Shown: positions 1 to 9,584 of the stretch, in pieces
Position numbering within the stretch: the stretch's first letter is position 1
Layout: each line of letters opens with the position of its first letter
Assembly (NCBI GenBank): GCA_037127255.1
Contig: JBANSL010000001.1
Span: 34,463,001-34,527,000 of the forward strand
Origin: Persicaria tinctoria
Lineage: Eukaryota; Streptophyta; Magnoliopsida; Caryophyllales; Polygonaceae
Length of the DNA stretch: 64,000 nt
Direction of reading: 5' to 3'
Notes under the pieces: model-generated
Told to the model about the DNA's origin: nothing
Seen by the model: only the letters and a program-made list of their open reading frames with translations
The model's database searches: none
Translations under genes and position numbers: made by a program

Positions 1-861
1 TCATGCCTACTATACCCGTCGGTTGATGGTGCTTCGTATGAATGCTTGACTTCCCACAACCTCTTTTTTGGTAGGAGAGTCTTTCTCGTGTCGGTGCCTC
101 GCTAAACGACAACCACCTTCGTTCGGCTACCTTAATTTCCATGCAGATTTGTTATATACACGATCAAATTATCGCCAGTTACACGGCCGACCTTCGCGAT
201 TGCGCACAGCGAGAGCGCTGAGGAAATTGTGGATCTGCAGCCGCGCACTACGGAAGCGCAGATCGGCATGTGCGCACGGCGAGAGCGCAGATCAGCGATT
301 GCGCACGGCGACTGCGCGGATGTGACGACACAACAACACGCGAGAATCTCTGAACGCCCGGATTTGACGCTGCAGCTCGAGGGAATCTCATGCAAGGGAA
401 TCTCTACAAGGCTATAAACCTGACGCCATCTTTGCTGTTCGGCAGTAGTGTTCCATCATTGTGCTTGTGAAATGTTTTTGGATCTAAAATTTTTGCCTAT
501 TTAACGCCATTGAAGCATCTTGCTCTTTCATTCGGCTCTTTCATTCGGTTTAAGAGGTAAGAGATTTTCTTCCTTGTTCATTATCTTCATTTTGGATCTA
601 AATTTTTTTGGATCATTGTGCTTCTGAAATTTAACGCCATTGAAGCTCCTTTGCTCCATCATTGTGCTTCTGAAATTTTTTTGGATCTGAAATGTTTTCT
701 TCCTTTTTCATTAACTTTGGATCTGAAATTTTTTTCATTGTGTTTAGCATCAAGTTGTTCGTTCATCGCATCTCCATTTTGTTTAAAAGGTAAGATTAAT
801 TTTCTTCTTTATGCATTATTATGTTTTGTTTATAGCTTACATTAATTAAATTTACGTGTAG
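1..861 (+). other. Leader and promoter region of the plant-mobile-domain pseudogene
   Basis: No gene is recognised here. Positions 180-320 hold several near-copies of a GC-rich phrase built on GCGATTGCGCAC and GCGAGAGCGC. Positions 450-800 repeat another phrase, in which GGATCTAAATT, CATTGTGCTTCTG and AACGCCATTGAAGC recur two to three times. Splice-donor-like GGTAAGA sites occur near 557 and 790, and an acceptor-like TGTAG precedes 862. I infer a spliced 5' leader for the exon that starts at 862. Short open frames at 68-417 overlap one another on both strands and show no domain. Confidence 0.4.
413..418 (+). promoter_or_regulatory. Possible TATA box
   Basis: TATAAA lies in the context GGCTATAAACC, about 450 bp upstream of the first ATG exon of the plant-mobile-domain remnant. 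The position would fit a transcript with a spliced 5' leader. This is a motif match only. Confidence 0.3.
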
Positions 862-2990
862 ATAATCGGGAATCATGACATCCAAAATGAAGAAAGTTGC
901 AAGTAGTGCCATGGGTTGGCTTCGAGGGGATCGATCTTCGCAAGATAAGGATGAGCGTCGGAGAGCGAGAGGAGTAAGTTCATTTTAGTTTTGATAAATT
1001 TTATGATATTTATAATGTTTAGTGAGAAAAGAAAAAAGTTCCATGAAATATTAGAAATTGTAAGATGTAATGACGATGAAAAAAGTTCCATGAAATATTA
1101 GAAATTTTAATAATGTTTAGTAAGTTCATTTTAGTTGAAAGAATTTTTTTATACGAATTTGTATGTATCATTTATGTTGAAATAAGCAACCGAAAATATA
1201 TGATCGAAATTCATTGTGTCATGAGTTAGATAAAATTACATTGACAATAGGTCAGCGAAATAAAGGTTTTTAGGAGTTACAAAGATAGGAAAAATTAATT
1301 TCGAAATATATAAGCAACAGTATAGTTAGCGTCATATTAAATGTTTATGAAAGAAATGAAAATGCTAAAACAAATGTAAGATTTCACCATAAACCCAAAA
1401 ATAGGTAAATGAAATACCAATGAAAATAGGTCAACAAAATACCCTTTAAAATAGGTCACTGAAATTAGATAAATGGAAAAAAGTAATTCGTATTTATCAA
1501 TTATAACCTTATAGGAATAGATAAACATAATTGATGTGTACGGACTAATTTTTGGATATTTGTACTCATAACAAATTGTAACATTGTTTATTTGTTATGC
1601 AGTATGATAGCAAATTTCTACGGCATTGGAGCGGCGACGGCCCACGGCTTCGGCCCGTCGAGGTGAACATGAAAGGGATGAGGAGGCGCAAGAGAAGGCT
1701 CCAGCTACCGCCATTGTTGTACCCGCTCGGGCGAGTACATCAATTATAAGGGATAGGACACGGTAGCCTAGGCCGAGTCGACCTACTCTGAGACGCTCCT
1801 CCTCAGAGCGTACACCGTCTCCTTTCCCGAGCGGGACATTAGGGCTCGAGGATATTCAGTCGGACGACGCAGCTAGGTCAGATGCGTCTGATGAAGAGGA
1901 ATTTGAGGACGCCAACACAGATGATGGCGATAATCAGGAGGCATTCGGTCCCGAAGCGTATGACTACCACAATGTGGCGACGGATGTTGGTTATGACTAC
2001 GAGCACTATTATGAGCAACAAGAGCATTCACATCAGCAGCCGGTCCATCAGGAGCCACCACAACAAGGGGCACAACACATCAGCAGCCGGTCCATCAGAA
2101 GCCACCACAACAAGGGGCACAACACATAGATGAGGAACAACTACAACCACCAGTTACCAATGGCGGCCGACCGACGTGGTATAGGACGCACAGATGTAGA
2201 CTTATTTGGATGGGTGAGATATGTATTCATTTATATTTTCTTGTGAAAGTTTTTACTTAAATTAAATATTTAATTATTACCTAAAGAATTATGTGTGTTT
2301 TCCCCCGTAGGAGGACAATCTAATTCGATGCATTCGACGCAACACCCACATTCAGTTCCTCAGAAACTTGCCTCGTGTTGTTACCCCTATGAGTTGGTTC
2401 GGGCTTGCAAGACTAAGTGGCCTTACAGATCTGGAGGACATCGAGTTTGGCACGGTGGATCATTCTTTGATCCAAGCATTCATCTGCCGATGGCACCCCG
2501 AGACGAACATGTTCCACTTTCCCTAGGGTGAGATGACTATCACCCTCCATGATATAGCCATCATACTTGGCCTACAGATTGACGGAGTTGCCCCACGTAC
2601 ACCTATGACCGATGCGCAACGCCTGTCTTTTCTCACCAACAGACTTGGCATATCCACTGCAGACATGAGCAGTCGAGGGGCGCGCTTCCGTCAGGCAAAG
2701 TTAGAGGAGATGATGAAGGCGATGATTTCTAATGGCGATGCTTATGCCCAATCTGTTGCGACCGGGTATCTATTGATAGTACTTGGGGCGATCTTTATCA
2801 ATGATAAGTCGACTACACACATACCCTTGTGGGCAGTTGACTTAGTCTACAATCATGCTATGACGGGGTGTTGCCATGCTTGCCCTCTTGTATCGAGCCC
2901 TCTTGTATCGAACCCTAGGCATCGCGAGTAGGGAAGGGGTGGGAACCATGGGTAATTCACTAGTACAAACATCCAAAACACTTACCAGTT
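862..2990 (+). pseudogene. Plant mobile domain (PMD/MAIN-like) gene, decayed
   Basis: A first exon (862-973, ATG at 875) encodes 33 residues and ends at a GTAAG donor. A second exon starts at 1603 but soon loses frame. An acidic stretch near 1860-2010 and a 48-bp tandem duplication rich in His and Gln (about 2029-2130) follow. After an intron ending at 2310 comes a clear plant mobile domain, with motifs MSWFGLARLSGL, FICRWHPETNMFHFP, GEMTITLHDIAIILGLQIDG and WAVDLVYN. An in-frame TAG at 2524-2526 sits just before GEMTITL. A one-base frameshift near 2870 puts the tail (LLYRALLYRTLGIASREGVG) into another frame, and that tail itself contains a 14-bp duplication. PMD proteins occur both as host genes (MAIN, MAIL1) and inside plant transposons. 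The stops and the neighbouring MULE argue for a transposon-borne, dead copy. Confidence 0.75.
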
Positions 2991-4842
2991 ATTTTTTCTA
3001 GTCCCAAAGTGAGGATATCAATAAACCCAAGCTCTAACAAGTGCCTCCTTAAAGTCCTTGAGCCAAGTGGTTTCAAGGTATTCCATGAGGCTCCAACGTC
3101 CTTCCCATTTGATGTGCATTGATTGAAGACGTCGTTTGTAGCTTAATTATGATGTCGACTCTACCAAGGCATAACAATCACGAACAAACTCATTTTCTTT
3201 AGTTTTTTATCGTGTGATCTTTTCCTTCACTTCAATATTTGACATTACATGCCACCTGCACAATAAATGCTTCACGGTTGGGAACACTTCCTTGATGGAT
3301 TTAATTACTACCAACTCTCGATCTGTGACAATCACATCCGGCATTCTATGTTTACAGAGATCTCGGAGCGTCTGCATCACCCAGCTGTAGTGATATGTGG
3401 TCTCCTTCGTCATGAATGCAAATGCTATCGCAAATGTCTTTTTTGTGCTAGTGAACCCAACTATTTGCAGCAATGGCATCTTATACTTACATGAAAGGGA
3501 GATAGTCAATAAATCACGAGCAACTAATTAGACAAAATTTAAATCTATTTGTACAATAAATAAATAAAAAAGGATACACGTACTCATTTGTCTTGTATGT
3601 TGCATCCATCATGATGTCGTAGGGAAATAACCTCCATAAATGTTGTGAGTCTGGGTGAGAAAACATTAAATCACTCAGCTGATTAGACCCGTGCACTCTA
3701 CGTACGAAGAAATCGTACTGCTTTCCTTCGAGTGAATGCAATGCTTGTTGTATATCTCCACGACCCTCCGCCTCTACCCTCTTCATCTTCTGAACAGAGT
3801 TGTACACTTGACGGATACTCGTCACACATTGGGAATCTTCATCTTCAAGGATACTCAACAACTGTCGAGGTTTTAACCCAATCATTGCACCGCGTTGTAC
3901 CTTATGATGCTGTTTATCAGTCAACCTTCTGGCAAAGGTATGTCCATACAAGCTATCCGGAAGATTATGGTTGTGAGAACCACATATAACAAACATTCTC
4001 CATTTACCTGTCTTGTACTCACGACCCTCGAGCTCAAATGGACATCCAATTTTCTTCGATGGTTTCTCTCGGTGTGATGATGGTGGAAAATCCTTATCCA
4101 CATCGGCCGCATCTCTAGGATAGTCATAGTACTCGCAAACCAAACGAAAGACACCTAACCCGTTTCGCTTGTTCTTCCAAGACCTATGAGTAATTAACAC
4201 CATATTTCTAATTCTACCCATAAAACGAGCCCACTCCTTTGCATTCCTGGAGTCAAAGAAATATCCATCTATCCGAAACATATCTGAATAATCGGTACCC
4301 TCTTCTAGAGAAAAGTCGGCGAGATCCTACAATTCGAAACATATTGATGATATAATACACACACATTGGAAACAAAAACATTCAAAACATATAATCCATC
4401 CGTTTCATAATACATTGTCACCTCACTTTTTTTTAAAAAAAAACATCATTATTCTACTAACTTTTTCACAAATATTATTATTTTTGTATACCCACTGCAC
4501 ATTTTAACCAATTATAATATTTTCAAAAGTAAACAATACACAAAACAATACAAATTATTACAATCACCTACCTATAAAATATCTAACATCATCTAATTTG
4601 AAGCAAAAATTACCATCTAAAATACCCAAGTATTGTGAAATCGATAGAGTAGATGTTAAATAAATCTCTCTAATATTGACATATACAACTATATATTCAA
4701 AAATATTGGAAACATGGAAGATATATACATGAGATTTTAGTACAATCGTATTTAGACTTACATCGACATGAGTTAGAAGTTCTTGCGGATTGCTGTAATC
4801 GTATGGGTTGAATGGTAGATCATCTTCAACCGGCGACGACAT
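2990..4842 (-). pseudogene. MULE transposase (Mutator-like), decayed
   Basis: Three exons read on the minus strand. Exon 1 is 4762-4842 (27 codons, donor GTAAGT). Exon 2 is about 3580-4326 (249 codons). Exon 3 runs down from about 3485. Exon 2 has an N-terminal zinc-binding-like part (KKIGCPFELEGR, ICGSHNHNLP) and reaches the first catalytic Asp region (MMDATYKTN). Exon 3 has MPLLQIVGFTSTKK, the second Asp region (VIVTDRELVV) and the CRWHV motif typical of MULE and FAR1-type transposases. A TAA ends the frame at 3207. The decayed C-terminus continues beyond it (MEYLETTWLKDFKEALVRAW) with more stops. The gene converges on the PMD remnant, and their ends meet near 2950-3000. No terminal inverted repeats were identified. 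Confidence 0.8.
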
Positions 4843-5083
4843 ATGGAGAAATTCAGGATCTTCGAAATATTAGCTTTACTAGAGGTGTCAAAATTTTCAT
4901 ATTTGTGACCTAAACAAGCATTGTATATATAGAGATCATCATCTTTTATTATTGGAAAAAAATATATCTATTGGCATTTATCTCCAAATATATCTATATC
5001 TAAATATATACGATATATCTTTCGATTGTCTATCTTATTTTATTCCGTGTATATATCATTATCTATCATATTTCGATTCATAT
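4843..5083. other. AT-rich intergenic DNA
   Basis: Low-complexity AT-rich sequence upstream of the MULE start. It contains the left copy of the CATAT target-site duplication (5079-5083) of the adjacent LTR element. No gene is seen. Confidence 0.5.
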
Positions 5084-5425
5084 TGTGATGCATAAAATCT
5101 GCATCATAGTTGATCGATCTTGATCGTGCTCTCAACCCGAACCCTAGCCTGCAAACAAGAACAAACGAGGTCGGGGCGGGGCTTGTCTCCCCGTAGGACC
5201 CTCCGACGCTCAAGTCAGTCCTCCCCCTCATATAAGAACTTCCTTCTCATATTTATACTAATTCATAAAAGAAACGGTCAAGACATTAATTAAGGGAATT
5301 GCAACGGTTACCTCATTAATGCTGGTCAAGACGTGATTTAGTGTTTGGATTGATTCGGATAACACAAAATAATTGATGTCGTTTGTATTCGTTATTTGGG
5401 AAAAGCTCGAATTTTCCCTATTACA
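5084..5425 (-). repeat. Left LTR of the CATAT-flanked element
   Basis: 342 bp, TG...CA ends. It differs from the right copy at about three positions, for example near 5225, 5340 and 5410. In element orientation this is the 3' LTR. Confidence 0.85.
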
Positions 5426-5579
5426 ATTGCCCCTCGGGTTTCCTCATCATGTCTCAATGATGAAGGAGGCCCGAAAAATCGGTGATTCATTGGCCGTAAA
5501 TGACTACTTATTGGCCTTGAGCGGTTGTCTTGGCCTTGAGTGGCTATCGTTGGTCGTAAGTGGCTATTGGCTATAAATG

Positions 5580-6175
5580 ACGATTAATTGGTCGTAAGTG
5601 GCTATTGGCTGTAAGTGACGCTTTCTATTTCCGGTGGCCGTAAGTGGCGATTTCCGGTGGCCGTAAGTGGCGATTTCCGTTTCCGGTGGCCGTAAGTGGC
5701 GATTTCCGTTTCCGGTGGCCGTAAGTGGCGATTTCCGGTGGCCGTAAGTGGCGATTTCTATTTCCGGTGGCCGTAAGTGACGTTTTCCGGTGGCCGTAAG
5801 TGGCGATTTTTATTTCCGGTGGCCGTAAGCGGCGATTTCCGGTGGCCGTAAGTGGCGATTTCCGATGGCCGTAAGTGGCGTTTTCTATTTCCGGTGGCCG
5901 TAAGTGGCGTTTTCCGGTGGCCGTAAGTGGCGATTTTTATTTCCGGTGGCCATAAGCGGCGATTTCCAGTGGCCGTGAGTGGCGATTTCTATTTCCGGTG
6001 GCCGTAAGTGGCGATTTCCGGTGGCCGTAAGTGGCGATTTCTATTTCCGGTGGCCGTAAGTGGCGTTTTCCGGTGGCCGTAAGTGGCGATTTTTATTTCC
6101 GGTGGCCGTAAGCGGCGATTTCTGGTGGCCGTAAGTGGCGATTTCTTCTGCCTTAACTGGCAATTTGCTTGACCA
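5580..6175. repeat. Minisatellite inside the LTR element
   Basis: About twenty or more imperfect copies of a 22-30 bp unit built around GGTGGCCGTAAGTGGCGA, with alternating short (TTTCC) and long (TTTCTATTTCC) spacers. The higher-order alternation suggests dimer and trimer expansion. No coding frame runs through it. Confidence 0.9.
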
Positions 6176-6189
6176 TAAGTGGCGAGTCT

Positions 6190-7255
6190 TCACTTTTTTG
6201 AATAATTGTTGTAGCTTTGAAGACATCGTTTCGTGACATCTACAGTCGTCGGACCTGATAAGTCAAGTCATTGGAAGAGTAGTCTCGTAATGTATAGTGC
6301 CCCTAGCATGTCATATGCCCCTGCACACAATTTTTATATTTTTGCGGAGTACTCTGCTACGAATCTAGCTTGCAAGAGCTATATATTCATCTTTCAATAA
6401 GCATTTTAAAGGAGAATATTGATAAACAATCATGTCTTCGCTAAGAAATTTTTTCGCAAACAAGGAGAGTAGAAAACTTAGCTCACAAATTCCTTGCTTT
6501 GAGTAATAGGATTGTCGATGGCCTCCATTATTCCCAATTGGACTGTAGTGTCATTCTCGGCCTCGCCAGGAGATGGCTTTGGATAAAATACCGAACCTCT
6601 AACTTGTCTTTTTTCTCTTTATAGCTCATGATGCCCAAAATCATTTTGGTTGCCCCATCGTTCTTAATTTGTAGCATTGAATCTTGCTCCGATTGTGAGA
6701 TTTGAATTCATGCTTCCCTCGGGGAGTACACTCGACGCTTGTTGCTCACACTCCCTCCATAAACACCTATTCAGGAGTACAACAAAAGCGAAGCAAACGA
6801 AAACAAAGCGAAAGACACACCCGACTAACGACACAACAAAAATGAGACTATGATCAACTCAATTCAAATTCATTCATATATATCATATATGCTTCTGCAA
6901 GCAACCAGTGAGCTATATAAAAAAAACATAAAGTGGAAGAGATTATCCTTTCCCAAAAGTAATTGCGCATGCTAGAACCTGCCATTCGGCTAAAATATAT
7001 ATATCAGCTTGGGACCGATTTTTACCTTATCATAAGTATCTGCTACTTCGTGCTAATATAAATTTGGGCTAGAGTTTGCAAATATCTCAAAACAAGATAT
7101 TATGTCCAACTATTATACGAAGTACTTGTGAAAATCTGGGCCCATTTCCTGCAAGCAGAGTGGGGCAAAATATGCAATTAATTTATAGTTTAAGACAATA
7201 CCTCTCCTTCTTCGAGGTTTAGGTTAGGAATCGCAGGCGCCGCATCGACGACGAT
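6190..7255. other. Internal region of the LTR element without recognisable genes
   Basis: Mixed AT-rich sequence with no domain-bearing frame on either strand. It belongs to the interior of the non-autonomous LTR element. Confidence 0.5.
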
Positions 7256-7259
7256 TGGA

Positions 7260-7688
7260 CTACCCACGGTGGATGATCAAGAGGTGTACACCGGTGAATG
7301 AATGGAGACGAAGTCCGTTTGGAACCGCACAACCGGCGCGGAATCCGGTATGCTTAGAACTGAACCACCGACGCGGAGCCGCAATTACCCCTCCAACGAG
7401 TCGACAACCGTTTTCGATCAACGGGTGATAGAGGCGGTGGATTACGGGGGCACTCTTGGCGAATCGACGCCGATTATGGATCCATAGCGGCTCGAAGGCC
7501 TGTGTGTGCGCCCCTAAACGAGTGGATGCCGGGATGCCGATCCGGTTCCATCGTTGTTGGTGCCATCTCCAAAAGGATGACGCGTCGATAGGATTTTTGG
7601 TTTGTGCACAGTGAGATGTGCCGCCTGACATCGTACCCGCTGGTGTTGTTGCCTTACCCGTCGACGATATCGCCGACGGTCTACTCAT
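7260..7688 (-). CDS. Unassigned 142-codon frame near the primer-binding site
   Basis: This is the longest frame inside the LTR element. It starts about 200 bp downstream of the primer-binding site in element orientation, where a gag-like product would begin. The product is basic and rich in Arg, His and Ser, with two Cys. I see no CCHC zinc knuckle and no gag motif. It may be a residual gag leader or chance coding. I do not recognise the protein. Confidence 0.2.
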   Translation of the reverse strand: MSRPSAISSTGKATTPAGTMSGGTSHCAQTKNPIDASSFWRWHQQRWNRIGIPASTRLGAHTQAFEPLWIHNRRRFAKSAPVIHRLYHPLIENGCRLVGGVIAAPRRWFSSKHTGFRAGCAVPNGLRLHSFTGVHLLIIHRG

Positions 7689-7892
7689 TCTGGTGAGCCT
7701 TGTTTATCTACTACTGATTTTTGCTACGCTTGGGGTTGGTCACCTCTTGCTAGCCATGGGAGCTATCGTTGTAGACGACGATTGCTGAATCGGTACCTAC
7801 GCAGCGGAACCAACTTGGTTTGATTCCTCCCTTGTTGTGATTAAGGTTCCGATCCTATTGCTTTTCGATCGGTCCCCACGGACGGCGCCAAT

Positions 7893-8234
7893 TGTGATGC
7901 ATAAAATCTGCATCATAGTTGATCGATCTTGATCGTGCTCTCAACCCGAACCCTAGCCTGCAAACAAGAACAAACGAGGTCGGGGCGGGGCTTGTCTCCC
8001 CGTAGGACCCTCCGACGCTCAAGTCAGTCCTCCCCTTCATATAAGAACTTCCTTCTCATATTTATACTAATTCATAAAAGAAACGGTCAAGACATTAATT
8101 AAGGGAATTGCAACGGTTACCTCATTAATGCTGGTCAAGACGTGATTTAATGTTTGGATTGATTCGGATAACACAAAATAATTGATGTCGTTTGTATTCG
8201 TTATTTGGGAAAAGCTCGGATTTTCCCTATTACA
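7893..8234 (-). repeat. Right LTR of the CATAT-flanked element
   Basis: 342 bp, almost identical to 5084-5425. In element orientation this is the 5' LTR. The primer-binding-site-like sequence lies at its inner edge, about 7872-7890. Confidence 0.85.
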
Positions 8235-8535
8235 CATATATATGTTATTTCGATTCGTATATATCTGATTTATTTTCGGTAAAAATAAATATATCGGCGT
8301 CCGCGCAGCGCGCAAACGCTGATTTATAAAATAATATATATTCGCGTATGCGCACTGCGCATGTGCGGTTTTATTTTTTATTTTTTAAAAAAGCGCAACA
8401 CGGTCGCACACCGTGTAAATCGCGAGATATCGACCGTGCATATAACAACCCCCATTTCCATGTGTGGTCTCCTTACCGACGCCGACGGTTCCCCATCTAT
8501 AAGACGGCTCAATTTGTCAGATGTTTTAAATGATA

Positions 8536-8772
8536 CTCCCTCCGTTCTAAAATATAAGACTTTTACTATTTACGCACGCTTTCTTATGATGATAAAAACT
8601 ATATAAAATATTATTTTTTTTATTAATTTTTTTTAATAATCTCATACTTCTTACTAATAAGTACGAGATTATTAAAAAAAATTAATAAAAAAATTAATAT
8701 TTTATATAGTTTTTAACATCTTAAGAAAACGTGCGTGAATAGTAAAAGTCTTATATTTTAGAACGGAGGGAG
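8536..8772. mobile_element. Stowaway-like MITE
   Basis: 237 bp starting CTCCCTCCGTTC and ending with its reverse complement GAACGGAGGGAG, with TA on both sides (8534-8535, 8773-8774). The two arms pair along nearly the whole length, so the element is a foldback. The ends and TA target match the Stowaway (Tc1/mariner-derived) class. It lies about 500 bp upstream of the ArfGAP transcript start. Confidence 0.9.
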
Positions 8773-9054
8773 TACTGTATTTCGAATTATTGTCTTTTTT
8801 TCTTTTAATAAAAAAAAGTCCAGGCGAAGCCGCCACCGGGCCACCCACCCCGGCGCATACATTTTCCATTACATGGACGTCGTAACCAACCCCCCCCCTC
8901 CCCCCCTCCCTCCCTCTAGATTCTCTCCCCGTTTCATCTCTCTCTCTCTCAGAAGCCTCACGTTCAGCTGTTACCCAGTCAGTACAAGTCATCGTCGTTG
9001 TTACCCAGACTCCAATTAATTTTTTATATATTTTATTTTCGATTTGCTCTGTAA
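8773..9054 (+). promoter_or_regulatory. Promoter region of the ArfGAP gene
   Basis: A TATA-like ATATATTTT stretch lies near 9025. Pyrimidine-rich tracts occur at 8890-8950, and a long TC repeat starts near 9077. Together with the spliced 5' leader below, this suggests transcription starts around 9050-9080. The start is inferred, not seen. Confidence 0.4.
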
Positions 9055-9249
9055 AATTAAATCCCTGCAAAATTTCATCTCTCTCTCTCTCTCTCTCTCC
9101 CCTATTCTCTCGCTTTTTCAATCGAGCGCTGTCGGCGTCAGCCTCTTCTGTGTGCAGAGGGAGGAAAGCGCCTTTTACCTCTCTTTCATCATTGTCCTCC
9201 CCTCCTCTATCTGGCAGACGCATACTGCAGCCAAATTCAACCAAAAAAG

Positions 9250-9570
9250 GTGAGCCTCTGTGTCTCAGATTCTTAGGGTTTTGTTTTATCGTTTCTTCTG
9301 GTCTCGCTTCAGGAGCTATTCATTTACTCTACTAGATCTGTTTTCTCCTTTTGCTGGATCAGGAAGTGTTTTGATTTATTGCTTTTCTTCGAATCGCTCT
9401 GCTTGCTTATTTATGCATATTTTCATGTTGATGTTCTTGGTGCTGCTTTGTGCGAGTGGAATCAATAGGTTTTTGTTAATGAATTTGGATGTTTAGTTGG
9501 GTATTAGCGTCAATGTTGATGCTTTGTTGTTCTGATGCTTTGTTCATTCGCTGTGATTCTCTGGTTTCAG
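9250..9570 (+). other. Intron in the 5' untranslated region of the ArfGAP gene
   Basis: A donor GGTGAGCC follows 9249, and a TTTCAG acceptor ends at 9570, 14 bp before the ATG. Such leader introns are common in plant housekeeping genes and often raise expression. Confidence 0.7.
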
Positions 9571-9584
9571 TTACTATTTAGAAA

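Larger units (their letters stand above)
5084..8234 (-). mobile_element. Non-autonomous LTR retrotransposon with intact LTRs
   Basis: Two direct repeats of 342 bp (5084-5425 and 7893-8234) begin TGTG and end TACA. They are flanked by the 5-bp duplication CATAT (5079-5083 and 8235-8239). I count only about three substitutions between the LTRs, so the insertion is recent. Just inside the right LTR, on the minus strand, lies TGGCGCCGTCCGTGGGGA, which resembles the tRNA-Asp-type primer-binding site used by many plant Ty3/gypsy elements. The element therefore reads right to left. The 2.47-kb interior has no recognisable gag, protease, reverse transcriptase or integrase. It holds a minisatellite (5580-6175) and one unassigned frame (7260-7688). 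This fits a LARD- or TRIM-like non-autonomous element that would depend on proteins from elsewhere. Confidence 0.85.

Noticed and set aside
5580..6175. CRISPR-like regular array
   Set aside because: Spacers are not unique and the unit is a plant minisatellite inside an LTR element.
8702..9244. 180-codon minus-strand frame across the ArfGAP promoter and MITE
   Set aside because: Generated by GA-rich complement of TC repeats plus MITE sequence; Arg/Glu low complexity.
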